Part shown: in pieces, positions 11,618 through 23,160 of the stretch | Numbering within the stretch: the first letter of the stretch is position 1 | Layout of the letters: each line of letters opens with the position of its first letter | NCBI RefSeq assembly: GCF_030272615.1 | Contig: NC_081405.1 | Span: 19,244,547 to 19,304,546 of the forward strand | DNA from: Cryptomeria japonica | Lineage: Eukaryota; Streptophyta; Pinopsida; Cupressales; Cupressaceae | Direction of reading: 5' to 3' | DNA: 60,000 bases | Position numbers and translations under genes: made by a program | The notes under the pieces: generated by a model | What the model was told of the DNA's origin: nothing | The model's database searches: none | Seen by the model: only the letters and a program-made list of their open reading frames with translations

Positions 11618-11858
11618 CTCTAGCGGACTTCATCTTGGAGATAGATGACACAATATGATCTTTGACGAAATCAATGATCAACCTTCGAGCTTGAAAGTCC
11701 TTCTGCCATTCTTCCTTTTCCTTTTCATCGGTAGGTTCTTTAGCATCCTTACTGACACACTCAACAAGATCATTTAATGCCATCATCATACGAACCTTCC
11801 AAGAGGTGTAATTCGCAGAACCTTCCAACCTTTCTTCAGCCCTAAGAGAAGAAAGCAT
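11618..11858 (-). pseudogene. Copia gag N-terminal part
   Basis: The minus-strand frame starts with methionine at 11858 and reads through RLEGSANYTSWKVRMMMAL, the conserved N-terminal part of plant copia gag (UBN2-type domain). It then continues into an acidic-basic segment ending SAREM at the insertion point. Gag would form the virus-like particle shell. The start lies about 80 bases downstream of the primer site, normal for copia. The rest of gag resumes at 9097. Confidence 0.87.
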
Positions 11859-11939
11859 GTAGTCTAAGCTTTGAACAGTAGGTTAGACTGAAAGACAATA
11901 AAAGATTGACAAATCTGATCACAACTATTTACAAACCAA

Positions 11940-11951
11940 GCTCTTATACCA
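11940..11951 (-). other. Primer binding site of copia B, one-base variant
   Basis: The minus strand reads TGGTATAAGAGC, differing by one base from the tRNA-iMet site TGGTATCAGAGC. It abuts the LTR at 11952. Confidence 0.8.
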
Positions 11952-12762
11952 TGTTAATTTTAGCAATCAGACTAATCAATAAAAACCAGAATGCAAGGAA
12001 GAACAAACACATAACACACAGATACCCTGGGAAAACTTCCCTCTTGGAGGAAAAACCCAACATCAAAAGGTCTCAGATCTGATTGTATTAGGGCAGAATT
12101 AAACAATTACAAATTTGCCCAGCTAGGGCACAATAGGAGCGAACTTATCTAAATCTTAGTTCTGATCTAAACTTAATTAGTTTCCAGAATGATGATGTGC
12201 AGACCCTAGAACCAGTTCTTTGATTGTAGGAGCAGATATCTTCAGTCTAATTGAGTTCGCCCAGCAATAGAATTAATTCGCATAACATAGAAGAGCTTCG
12301 CTTGGCTAGAACCCTTGTGACTTGCATGAAATCAGATTCGCCATATATAAGACTGAGTTAGCTGGGCTAGATAGTGAATTCTCTGTCTTCTAGACCAAGT
12401 TTGCTGACTTTGTGTGTTGCAGATCTGAATTCGCATAAGGCAGAAGATGATCGCTTGACTTGAATTGTATATTTGTGACCTCAAGTCACTCTTCTTATAT
12501 ATGCTCTTAACACTTTATTTCTAGGTCGGCCTTGGCTCCAAAATACAAACTTGAATTATAAGTTACATATTAAATAGGTCCTTGACTTATGAAGTGTGCA
12601 CGCCTAGATTAGGTTGGCCCCATTTACAAGTTACATTATATTTGGGCCCAACCCAGTTACATAATTGATCGCACAAGTTATCACAATTAATTTAAATTTT
12701 AATTGCCAAAGGCAACATAAAAATTTAACCAAGTAGAATCCAATTCTAGCTACATAATTTCA
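11952..12762 (-). repeat. 5' LTR of copia element B
   Basis: It starts TGTTAATTTTAG next to the primer site and probably ends at ATTTCA (12762). The block CCCTGGGAAAACTTCC with GGAGGAAAAACCC near 12026-12058 matches the same region of copia A LTRs. The right boundary is inferred from the TG...CA rule, because no second LTR copy is in the window. Confidence 0.7.
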
Positions 12763-12774
12763 ATAGATGGTGGG

Positions 12775-14590
12775 TTAGAGGAGGTTGATGGTGTCGATTC
12801 TAGTTGTGCAGATGTTGAGTTGGGTGTCTAGGTTTTGGATTAGGAGGAGGGAGGGGAAGAAATGTTGCTTCACCTCTTGTAGGAAGCCTGACTGCTTGCT
12901 AGGCATTGCGTGGTCGTTGGGAGGAGGAAGGGTAGGTTGAAGTGAGGCTTTCTCTGCTGATACGTTTTCTCTAGGCGTTGGATCCCTTGTAGTGTCCATT
13001 CCCTACTTGGAGGAGGACTATGGCGTTCCCATCAGCATTAGGGGCTGTGAGGGTTCTCCTAAGTTTAGAGTGGATTCCTTTGTTTCTATTGAATCTCTCG
13101 AGGGATGATTGGTTGGAGGAGGAGGATAAGATGCTGTTGGATATTCTTCTAGAGGTGCAGCAAGGGTAGGAAGGCTGCTTTTGCTATGCCTCGGTCCTTT
13201 GCTGAGCTTGGTTTTGGTTCCGAGTCTGTTGACTTTGCTTGTGCTGTCAAGAGGGGTTTTCTCCTCCCGTCTCTCTAGATCCTTGCAAAGTTTCCTATTG
13301 TTGCTAACTTGGATGTGGGTGTTGTGGATGTTGACAAGGTTTTTGGGGGCTTTCATCCTTTGACTAATGGATGTGTTCCTAAGGTCCTTGTTGTGATGGA
13401 GTCCTACCCTTCTTCTCTGGGTGTGGTGTCTCCTATGGAGTCCTTTGTTGCTTTTAATTTTGGCTTATTTACTAGTGGGCCTAGGCCACCGTCTCCCCAG
13501 TTTGTAGATCCATTGTCGCCTTCATTTGTGAATATTGTTCTTTCTATTCTAGATGAGTCAGTGGACATAACTACCAAGGATCTTTAGTCTTCTCTCATTG
13601 GGAGATTCTTTGGTTGGAGACCAAATATCGATTTTATTTGTAGCTGGGTATTTGAGTGCCGACCTACCTTTGGTCTCTTGATTTTGAAAGTTCTAGTGAA
13701 TGGTTCCCTTCTTTTCTCCTTCAAGACTATTGAGGTCTGCTTCCGTGTTCTCTAGGAAAGCGTTTGGTTTTGTGGTAAAGCCTTTTTTTTCTTAAAAAGT
13801 TGGGTTGTTGGTTTTGATGCTACCAAACTGAACATGTTCCTTATTTGGGTCTGCCTCCTAGATATCCCTTTGGAATTCTGGGATGATTGTATTATTCAGG
13901 GCAGAATTGATACTATTGGTCAGTTCATTACCGTTGACAATGTCACTAAATCCAAAACCAGTTTTCTTTATTCTCGATTTAGTGTCTTGGCTGAAAGTGG
14001 TTTAGTGTTGCTAAATAGTGGTAAAATCTACTCCAAGTTAGGGGTGTGGGAGCAAGAACTCCATTATGAGTCCTCTCGGCTGTACCATCGGGCTTTCCTT
14101 TTTTCTCTATAGAGATTTTCATGCTAATGTGCACCTTTATGAGGTTATGCCTTAGTGGAGTGTCCTCAAATTCATGAAAACAGTGAGTTGCAGGTTACAA
14201 ATTTGGTTTTGACTTCACTGGTTGGCCATCTTGTTGAGGGAAGATCCCCTTGTAAGGTCAAAAGAAAAATTGTAGATGTCTTTGAGGGTGCTCCATTTGA
14301 GTTTCCTAAAAGTGAAAAGACTGTTCACTCTTGCCCTTCTCCTATTTAGAGGCCTTAGATGAAAATGGGATTCAACTACCTTGAGAATCCTTATTGGTCC
14401 TTGTTGCTTCCTTTGTCTTTGAAGGCTTCTTTGGGTTCCTTGCTCTGGTCAAAAGAATTTTCTATTAGTATTAGTTGGCTTTTGTCTCACCTCTTGTGAG
14501 CCATGTTTTGATCGCTATTTAGGCTGTTTTTTTTAACTTTTAGCTCTAGTTGTTCTTTGTAATGGGTTTGGGCCCTTCCTTCTTTACCTG
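12775..14590 (+). mobile_element. LINE fragment, ORF1 region
   Basis: A plus-strand remnant with a DUF4283-type ORF1 (13309-14112), followed by decayed sequence that ends near TTGGGCCCTTCC and TTAAAACATAAAAACC around 14570-14608. No endonuclease or reverse transcriptase motif was seen, so the copy is internally deleted or is a non-autonomous gag-only element. Confidence 0.6.
13309..14112 (+). pseudogene. DUF4283-type ORF1/gag-like protein of a LINE, broken
   Basis: One frame runs from 13309 to 14112 with two internal stops (13585-13587 and about 13753). The order of segments matches DUF4283: SLIGRFFGWRPNIDF, a middle part with FSFKTIEVCFRVL, GKAFFFLKSWVVGFD, then LIWVCLLDIPLEFWDD and VDNVTKSKTSFLYSRFSV. 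The segment around W-V-x-L-x-x-I-P-L-E-F-W is the family hallmark. Such proteins are found in plant LINE ORF1 and in related gag-only copies and are thought to bind RNA. The CCHC knuckle usually found after the domain is not visible. The frame is a decayed copy. Confidence 0.75.
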
Positions 14591-14770
14591 ATTAAAACAT
14601 AAAAACCTAATCTGACTATCAATCTGTCAAAATTCAAACATTACTTGTCATATGATCCTCAAACTCTTAAAAATTGAATATTCATGGTTTCAAATATATG
14701 ACAACATTTTAAATTTATAATTGTTTATGTATGATGATATGTCAAAATGAAGAAAACAACCAAATACAGT
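14360..14770. other. Non-coding AT-rich stretch between LINE and hAT remnants
   Basis: Contains the T-rich end of the LINE copy and the likely left flank of the first hAT element. I see no gene and could not define the hAT terminal repeat here. Confidence 0.5.
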
Positions 14771-15607
14771 CTACATCTTCCTCTTTCCCCTCCTAGTGTA
14801 ACTTAATTTTTTAGGCCTCAAACTAGAAGGTTCTATAGTATCAAAATGATATTGGATTGTTTCTTCAAAAGTATCTTTGTTTGCCTCCATTGCATCCAAT
14901 TCTGCAAGATCTTCCTCAGTAAGGAGGACATCATCTTGTTCATCGACAATCCATTCATTGTAAGGATGAATCTCATCCAAGTTGATGAAAGCATGTGAAA
15001 TGCTCTCCATCTTTCAAATAAGCGCCAATTGTGTTTACACCCAAGAGCACAACATGTTTGGGACAAAATATGGATGGCTAGTCTTTGAAGATTTGGTGTG
15101 GCAGCACCATTATTCTCCCATCATAAATCTACAAAAAACATTTTTGAAGTCTTAAGAATTAAGTAAAAAATATAAGAATCAAGTTTCTAATTTCTACTCG
15201 TAGTATTCTCTTCTCTCAATTGCTTGAGTTAAAGAAAAGAGTCTCCCCTCCGCACCCTTGTGGACCTTGAATAGATAAATGAAATATTGAAAGTTAATCA
15301 TTATGTATGTAAAATGGATGTTTCTAGAGAGCCAACATTGCCAAATTCATAAATCAGATGTAGTAAATCAAGTAAATCTCACATCCAACTTATCAAGAAC
15401 TTTGTTTCTCATCTCACAATTTGGCACCATCTTATCAACACTTGCCATGATCTCCTCATTAGCTTTAAATGTATCAGAGATATATAATTTTGGGTTCAAG
15501 TAGTAGGCATGTATTGGCTGGTGGAGTTGGTTTGTCCATCTACGATCAATGATGCACCAAATAATTTCCTATTTTTTTTGTTTTTGCTACGGTAATGCAA
15601 AATGACC
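14771..15607 (-). pseudogene. hAT transposase C-terminal part (dimerisation domain)
   Basis: On the minus strand 15125-15008 encodes ATPNLQRLAIHILSQTCC followed by GCKHNWRLFE, the hallmark of the hAT C-terminal dimerisation domain (consensus TPxLxxLAxRxLSxxCSSSxCERNWSxFE). Further upstream LNPKLYISDTF and EEIMASVDKMVP match the same positions of copy 2. An acidic tail (14771-15010) with DLDEIHPYNEW resembles DDIDPYNDW of copy 2. Stops and a frameshift break the chain. Transposases of this family excise and reinsert the element as dimers. Confidence 0.85.
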
Positions 15608-15612
15608 TCTTT
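15608..15612. repeat. Target site duplication TCTTT of the chromovirus (left)
   Basis: TCTTT precedes the LTR start at 15613 and recurs at 34929-34933. Confidence 0.92.
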
Positions 15613-15833
15613 TGTAATGTTGCCTTCTCAGTGAGTAGTTCAGTGAGCCATTAGCCTATTTCGGAGACTCGTAGGCTAACTGGAAGCAAAAATTAGGGTT
15701 TCCTATTTTCTAGGAGGATTCCTCGCAGTTTTTAGGGATGTTCTGGTTGGAGTTTGGCAGAGTGAATCGAGGTTTCCTTCTAGGTTTTCTGTAAGCTTCG
15801 CAGTGGTATAACATGCAATCAGTTCTAGGCAGT

Positions 15834-16890
15834 TGTAATGGACACCCTAGAATGCCCAAAAACTAAACCAACTGCTGATAGGAATTTAGTCAAACAGTTT
15901 GCATCCAACTTCTTATTTCTCCGTTTAATGTTTAAATCCCCTTATAGCTTCGGAAATGAAATGTTTGTTTGTTTTTAAGTCTTTGCATAGATTTGAAATC
16001 ACATAACATGAACTAGAAGGAAATTACAATAATATGCAACATGAAGATTGAACTATTGCTGATATGATATTATTTCCAGAATTATTAAAATCAAATACAT
16101 AGCAGATTTTCAACTCACTAAATACTCCAGCATTTTTGACATTATATTCCAGCAATGACTTCCCATCTTGTTGCTACAGTAACATGAATAGTGCTGTGCT
16201 ACAGTAACATGAATAGTGCTGCTATAGTATTAATTAGTCTTCAATCAGTCCAATATCTTCATAAAATCATCCCTTCAGAATGGCATAAGCATTGGTCAAG
16301 AAGTGGAGAAGGTATGAGCAAAACACCAAATCTGCCTGTAGCTGGAGATGCACCCAATCTGCCTGTTAATGAAGTTGATAGCAATGGATTCCAAAGGCCA
16401 AACCCCAAGGGAATGACGTCTAGAATGTCACGAGAGAGGATAGACGTCCTCTAATGCCAAGAACGGATCTGCAACTCACACATCAATTTCTTTTCATATT
16501 CAACCTGCTGAATGAAGCCACAAAAGCTTCCTTTTATTCTTTCTCCAAGGGTCGACCCAACTCACATGAGCAACGTGGGATAAAAGATGTGCAATATAAA
16601 ACATATTAAAATATTCACTTATGTCTCCCTTGGGTGCCCCTTTGATTTGCACACATCCCCATAAAATAAATATTAAAGTAACACTTTAATATTTTACAAT
16701 TAAATTAAATGTTACTTTAATAACACTTCAGGCATTAAAATATATTAGCAATCGGACTCCGAATAGTGCGAGTGATAGCTCGTCGGAAAGCTCTCGCCGA
16801 GGAGTATCAAATCCAATCACCAAAACTAGCCTCCGTTGTGTCTTGCTGACTTACTAAAAATAGTAAGTATGCCTGAAACTAAGTTTAATA
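15834..16890. mobile_element. Insertion in the 5' LTR, TGTAATGGACACC start
   Basis: After CAGTTCTAGGCAGT the 5' LTR departs from the 3' LTR and resumes near AAGTTTAATACTTAATT at about 16890. The inserted block starts TGTAATGGACACCC. Its right end and target duplication could not be fixed, and the 3' LTR holds its own sequence at this place, so a replacement cannot be excluded. No protein was recognised in it. Confidence 0.5.
16173..16222 (+). repeat. Two-copy 25-bp tandem repeat
   Basis: GCTACAGTAACATGAATAGT with its five following bases occurs at 16173 and again at 16198. Confidence 0.9.
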
Positions 16891-17749
16891 CTTAATTATT
16901 GTTGTTGGACGAGTTAGGAAAGGGAAGATACTTTTTATTTTAAAAATTATTAAGTCTCCTAAGTCGGGCGATATGGATGAATTTTTTTTAAGTTATAATG
17001 TTTTTAATGTGGCAAATTGTGGACCAAGGAGAAAAGTTCGAACTTGGAGCCTAGGTAGGGGACTTCCATCTTGGGCGCCATATACTTAAAAAAAAGATGA
17101 AATGAAAATCGCCAAATGAGAGTAGGATGAAATGACATGTGATTTGGGCATATTTGGTGAGCATTTGCATTTGAATTTGGCTGGGCAAAAGTTATAAATA
17201 AGTGACTTGAGCTCTCATTTGGTTATCTATGAAAATTCGTATAACAAAATGCTGCCGGAATCGTTGCAGATTTGTGCTTCGAAGTTGCGAGCTTCCTAGC
17301 CTATGTCAGTTTCGTGCTTGAGATATAGCACCTAGCTGTGGAGAGACTATTTCTCACTCAGAAGAATAGATAGAGCATATTGAGAATGGTTTGCATCAGT
17401 TGGTTTTTTGTTTTGTGTGAGTTTTTGTGTGTTTCCTGGTTGCTGGATGGCGTCATGGCTGGAGCATATTTTCACTCATAACTCTCTATGCGGGCTCTTG
17501 CTGTTTCAGGGTATTGGCTCTAAATGTTTCTATGCTTTTGGCGATGAGATTTGTAAGTTTTCAGCCCCTAGTTTTGAGTCTTCAATTTTATAATGCAAAT
17601 CGTACCTTTCAGCTTAGACGTACTTCTTTGGGGTGTGGATTGGGAAGTGTGTTGTTGGTTTGAGGTCATGTTGATGCTATCCTTCTGTTTGTATTTGGTC
17701 GCTTAAGGTATATTGTCAGTTTGGGTGTGTTGTGGGGTGATTTGAGTGA

Positions 17750-17754
17750 GTTTG
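17750..17754. repeat. Target site duplication GTTTG (left)
   Basis: GTTTG precedes TGTAATATCCC at 17755 and recurs at 20437-20441; the LTR sequence continues across the site as GAGTGAGTTTGAGTGAGTT. Confidence 0.9.
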
Positions 17755-20436
17755 TGTAATATCCCTGGCTGATTATAAGGAGAAATTCTGATTTCTAAGC
17801 TAGAGATATTATGTTAAACACTTGGCACTAAACTGTCATAAGTTTCAGATTGAGATTTTTGGAGCATTAACCACTAGTACAACTGAATATGACTTGCAAA
17901 CAACTTCTAAGTAACTATTTACTCATCTAGGATGATCGTGTTGATGGGCTTGAAAAGCATTGAGAGGGGGGGGTGAATCAGTGACACCAAAAATAAAACT
18001 ACTTCAAACACTAACCTGTAGATGAACTTAACAAAACTTTTAAACACAATGCATGTAATCCAAAATGATATAATGACATTCACAATAAGTAGAACATCCA
18101 CCATAACACAAATATTTATTCGTGGAAAACCCAAATAGGTAAAAACCATGGTGAGATGGAACTCACAAGTTAACTATCTGCAGTAATAGATAACTGACCT
18201 GTTAGGGTCTACAAAGTGCTCTGCTAGGAGCGAATCTTGTTAGAGATCGCAAAGCTTGATTAGAAGCTTATACCCTGTGAAAGGTAGTACCCTGTTAGGA
18301 GTAACCTCGGTGGAGGATTTCCGAATCCAAACTAATGGATCACCCTGTTAGAGGATTTGTACATTGAAGCTTGTTAGAGCTTTTACTCGGTTAGGGGATT
18401 TGAATTCTACTGTGATTGTTAGAAAACAACAAGATTGGTATGATCTGTCTGAGTAGCACAATACTTTGCTTGGTCAGATCCTTCTAAACATATTCAACAC
18501 TGCTCTTGTGCATACTCTGCAACTTAACTCTTTTTTTCTATCACACACAACATATCATTTTAACTCATATGAAATAATTCATTGTGATGTCAATATATAG
18601 ACATTTAGATTTCATGTCGGCCCAAAGAAATCATAACACAATTTCCTAGGTGCAATGTATCTAGTCAAGTGATCACAACTCATCACAAAAATACCGCCAA
18701 AAATTGTCGGTGGGATAACTCATCACAATTTGTGATAACTCATCACACAATCAACGAATACCGGTTGGAACAATCAATACCGGTTGGAGTTAAATATAAG
18801 AACCGTTATCCTTGAATCTCTTGATATAATCTCCGCTTGATCTTTATGTTGTTGCCGTTTAATGTGTATCCACTGGTTGTCTTCTATGCATATACCGGTT
18901 GTCACAAAGTACCGGTTAGAGATAAACCTCTTAGTATAACCTCTAGCATACCGTTTGTAGTATAAACAACTTGAAGTTATACCGGTAGACGATATAAACA
19001 TATGTGTGTATGTGTTTCATCAATGACAACATATGATGAATTCATTACAATCATCATCAAGCCAATACGTGTAACTTTTTTTTGTATTTTCAAATGCAAT
19101 GATATGAGTCTAAATGCAAGAATACCACTCCTACAGCTGACGGCAATTTTAACAAACAGTTGGTATGAAACCTTGAGACAATGTTTCAAGAGGTGCAACT
19201 ATATTAGTCCTTTATTCATGAGACAATGAGGTCATTACAATACTCTCACACATGATCAAGTCCCTAACCACCTATCAATAAATACTCTCACACATGGCAG
19301 CCATAGTGAACGGTGTACAACATGAAATTACAATGAGAATGATGCCAAATGGAACCTGATTATAAATGCCTTGCCTTATGATTGAAGAAGCAATCAATAT
19401 CCAAGCTTTGGTGCCCTCACAAATTCCAAATCGAGTTATTCTTCAGAATCGCCCCTGCTGCATATGAAAGTCTGATAATTAATAATCATCAGCTGCAAAC
19501 ACCTTCAATCTTCTCCTAGAATGATCACCTTCCCTTCTTCAATGTAGCGCTATCCTTATTGAGGGAATTTGATACCCCAAAGGTGAGATATAAGCAAAAT
19601 TGAAAGATGGAGGCTGTCTGGTTCGATTTCTGATTCAAACTGATATATCACTGAATCTTCCACAAAATCTCCCTCAAATTGTCTTCAAAAGAATCACCTT
19701 ACTTCACCAAAAATATCAGAGTCTTCAAAACCTTGAAATGATGCTTCCAAAATGGCTTATGAGCAAAATTGTGGTAGAGGAGGGTCTGAATGCAATATGT
19801 CTCAGATCTGATATGTCACCTGCAAACAACACAAAACTCCTCCAATATGCCCCAAGGAAATTCGCCTAGCCTCTACCAATGTGTAGACACAATCATCACT
19901 AATCAATCACCCAAGAGCTGAAAATTGTACACCATGAAATCTGATATCAAACCCCAATTAGCTCAATCTGAAGGACTGAATGTCCCCCAATCTCAAGGCA
20001 ACCCTTCAGAGGATCTCTCACCCCCTCAGTTATGTAGATCAAAGGGAGGTATCGTTCCCTAAGACCAAATTTGCGGACAACCCTTGGCTCCACAACCACA
20101 ATACAAGAGAAGATAACAAATAACCGATGACGCACAATGAACCAACCTCCTCTATTTATCCTTATTTCTCCACATGATTGGTTCCTTCTAGAAAATTCTT
20201 CTCTAACTAACTCATATTCTCTTTTTACACTTTGATTATTAAATAAAAATAATATTATGTTATAAAGTGCAATTATAACATCATACGTGTAATCTCATGA
20301 AAACCATGTAGAAATAAAAATGTAAAGCCATCCGTATCCGCCAAAACGACCCTCTAAACAACACCTTGACCTACGAGGGTCAAATAATAGGCCAACCTCG
20401 TGAATGTCCATGTGCTAAGGAGAATGGGACATTACA
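17755..20436 (-). mobile_element. Solo-LTR-like insertion TGTAATATCCC...GGGACATTACA
   Basis: A 2.7-kb block inserted in the chromovirus 5' LTR with TG...CA ends, inverted termini and a perfect five-base target duplication. It resembles minus-oriented LTRs of the family that starts TGTAATGTCCC; a TATA-like GGATAAATAG is read on the minus strand near 20154-20163. It has no primer site or coding frame, so it is best read as a solo LTR, itself carrying the copia-like block at about 17939-19230. Confidence 0.82.
17939..19230 (-). mobile_element. Copia-type LTR-like block nested in the solo LTR
   Basis: It begins TGTTGATGGGC and contains ATTGAGAGGGGGGG with GTGAATCAGTG, and later GTGGAAAACCC with GGTAAAAACC. 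The same combination is present at 58408-59520, so both belong to one repeat family. The right boundary and the target duplication were not resolved. Confidence 0.5.
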
Positions 20437-20441
20437 GTTTG
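20437..20441. repeat. Target site duplication GTTTG (right)
   Basis: It follows the CA end at 20436 and matches 17750-17754. Confidence 0.9.
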
Positions 20442-21269
20442 AGTGAGTTAGGAGCATTTTGGTGTGGATTGGTGTTGCTGGTTATGCATTTCCAGCCTTC
20501 TGTCTTATATATCAGATTTTTGAAAGTTGGATTTTGGGTGTGTTTTTGAGAGTGTGAGTTGATTGGGTTGTTAGAGGATGTTTGGAGGTCTTGTTGCAGC
20601 TGCCAGTTCTTAATCAACACTTGGTTGCCAAATTCTATATTCATTGTAATGCTAGTTAGTAGTACTAACAACAACATTTTGGCTTTCTGCTGTCCCACTG
20701 CATAAGTGGAAGAGGCTGGCCTAGCCGCCTATTTTAGATTAGTAATATTTCTCAAATTCTGAAATCTCTATAATGAATTGTAAAGCTGGTTAATAGTACT
20801 AACAACTATCCTCTCAGATTTCTCATTTGTTCCCACTGCATAAGTGGAAGAGGCTGGCGTAGCCACCTATCTTGATTTTTTTATACTGTCCTCCCGCTGC
20901 ATAAGTGGTTGAGTTGAGTGAATTTCATTTCTAGTCCTCCCGCTGAATAAGTGGTTGAGTGATTGCATTCTTTCGTTCTTTGGCTTGTTCTTGGTTGGTT
21001 TACCGCCAAGTGATTGCATTGTTTTCAATATTCCACTGTATAAGCGGAAGGGGTTGGCTTGCCACCCAAGTATTGTAATCAATCTCAGTTATTGGCATCT
21101 AACGATCCCCTCAACACTCTATGCTCTCACCCTCCCAGATTGGGCTCTCGGTGATCAGAAAGTGAAAGGGTTACTTCCAGTATTTCCTTTCTGTGCAAGT
21201 TTCATTATTCTAAGCCTAATGGGTGAATCTTGTGTTGAAATCAAAAAAAAATTAAGGGGAATATTTCAG

Positions 21270-21281
21270 TGGTATCAGAGC
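21270..21281 (+). other. Primer binding site of the chromovirus (tRNA-iMet type)
   Basis: TGGTATCAGAGC lies one base after the LTR end at 21268. Confidence 0.95.
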
Positions 21282-21317
21282 CACTTATCCTGCTAGCCTG
21301 TGTGGTAAGGGTTCTCC

Positions 21318-22703
21318 ATGACTGATAGAGACATCAGATACTACAACAAAGAACAGAGGAGGCAACAGTATTAGATTCCGTCAGTGCTAGTGGAAGAAAC
21401 ATTTTCAGAGGTATTGAGAAACAAAGAGAAAGCAGTGGATTCAACTGATTCAGTTGATACTATGGCTGAGAGAACGTCAGATGTAAATGGGGCTGTTGAG
21501 AGAGTTGAAAAGAAGTTTGATGCTATGATAGATATGATGTCTCAGTTGATGGCCACATTAACTCGGAATGCTGGTGGGGTTCAAAATCAAAACACCAATG
21601 GAGACAATGCCAACACCTCTAACAACTCTGGAGGAAATGGGAATGGAAGCAACCAGAGTAGTAATAATGGTGGAACCCCCACTGGGTCTGCTTCAAGACC
21701 TTTGCAACTCATCTTCCTTCCTAAGGAAGCATCGCCACCTGAAGTTGAGATTCCAATGGCCGATGAGATAAGGGCTAGCTACACGGAGTATGCCTCTCTT
21801 CCAACGGAGTTTTGAAATATCCTCATCCTTGACCAACACTTGAACTAGAAGAAGAGAAGGGAAGTGAGATATGACAACCGTTATTCCGCCTCGAGAGACT
21901 ATCAACAAGCTCTTGGAAAGGTGACTAGCTCATTTTGATGAGAGCAGTAAGTGCACGGCTAGAGCTTGGGTTCAGAAGTTGGACAACTATTTGTGCTTGA
22001 GGTCGATGTCATCAAGTTTGCTACTTTGCACTTGGATGGAGCTGCTCACGAGTGGTGTTACCATGGGTTGGTCACCCTTGGCCATAACTCAATCAATACC
22101 TATGCTGAATTCACCAACAAGTTGATTGAAAGATTTGATACCAAGGATCCGGAGGTGAAGTTTAGAGAGCTTGCATAACTCAAACAACAGAGCTCTTTGG
22201 ATACTTTCATAACTGAGTTCCAAAGTCTTTTAGTTATGCTTAGTAGTATTTCTGAGAAGAGGTTAGTGGTCCTATTCACTGAAGGACTTGAAGAACCATT
22301 GAAAGGTTGGGTAAAAGCCTTTGATCTGCCCACCTTGGCTGAAGCAATCAAGAAGGCTAGGAGCATGGAGTTGGCTCCCCTTGAGTCCAAATTTCAGTCA
22401 AAACCTGTCATTTTGTAAAGATAAGAAGAAATTTTGTAATCAGCGTAAGAAGTTCCCTTCTCGGATGGATGATAAGCTCTGTCAAGAGGTCCAGAGAAAG
22501 AATTTGTGTTATTCCTGCAAAGAACCTTGGGTTCCGGGTCATAGATGCCATGGGAAGAGTAAAGTTCGTCAAATGGAGGCATATTCAGCTTATGGATCAA
22601 ATTCTGAAATTTCAGAGCAGCAGCTTGATTCTAAAGGAAGTGAGTATGAAGAGGCTCCAGAAGGGCCTGAAAGTAACCAAGAAGATAGGGGTATAGTTGC
22701 CTA
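21318..22703 (+). pseudogene. Chromovirus gag, broken
   Basis: The start codon at 21318 is followed in frame by an early stop (21372-21374), then by KKFDAMIDMMSQLMATLTRN, a coiled N-terminal part, and a low-complexity Asn/Gly/Ser linker. After frameshifts the core resumes near 21990 with LHLDGAAHEWCYH, SINTYAEFTNKLIERFD and EGLEEPLKGWVKAFD, matching the retrotransposon gag core. A knuckle CYSCKEPWVPGHRC lies near 22507-22548. The gag product would package element RNA. At least four stops or frameshifts make this copy inactive. Confidence 0.88.
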
Positions 22704-23130
22704 ACTCTCGAGCTTTCACAAGAATGAATCATTTAGAGTTCGAGGAGCATTGGGAGAGCATCGACTTGTTGCTCTAATTGACACCGGAGCAACTCACAAC
22801 TTCATTGATGCTAGAATTGTTGCAAAGAGAGGTCTTGTCACTGATGATGTTGAAGACTTCAAGGTTATGGTGGCTGATGGATCAACCATTTGTTGTAAAT
22901 AGATGGTTTCAAATATGTCAATGAGGCTGGGTAACTATGAAGTCAAGGATGACTTCTATGTTGTCAACATTGGAGGAATTGATGACGTGGTCCTCGACAT
23001 ACAATGGCTATGATCTCTTGGAGAGATCACCCTTAACTTGCAAACCATGGAGTTAAAATTCATGTCTGAAGGAAAGAGGGTGGTATTGAGAGGGATGTCT
23101 AATGGAGGCCCTCAGATTGTATCAATTAAG
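22704..23130 (+). pseudogene. Chromovirus aspartic protease
   Basis: The reading frame at about 22740-22900 contains GEHRLVALIDTGATHNFID, with the catalytic D-T-G-A at about 22780-22791 and a downstream MVADGS motif. An in-frame TAG interrupts it near 22900. This is the retropepsin-like protease between gag and reverse transcriptase. Confidence 0.85.
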
Positions 23131-23160
23131 AGAATGGAGCGGCTGATCTGACATGATCGA

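Larger units (their letters stand above)
8118..12762 (-). mobile_element. Ty1/copia LTR retrotransposon B, 5' half, interrupted
   Basis: Read on the minus strand the order is LTR (12762-11952), primer site (11951-11940), gag (from 11858), zinc knuckle and protease-like domain, ending where a gypsy LTR fragment interrupts at 8117. A separate LTR element (9103-11612) splits gag and is bounded by the duplicated target CATCT. Integrase, reverse transcriptase and the 3' LTR of this copy are not in the window. Frames are broken by stops, so it is not functional. Confidence 0.85.
15613..21268 (+). repeat. 5' LTR of the chromovirus, interrupted by insertions
   Basis: Colinear with the 3' LTR 32747-34928: the segments 15613-15833, about 16890-17754 and 20437-21268 align in order. 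The intervening blocks are insertions. It ends ATATTTCA at 21268, just before the primer site. Confidence 0.9.
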
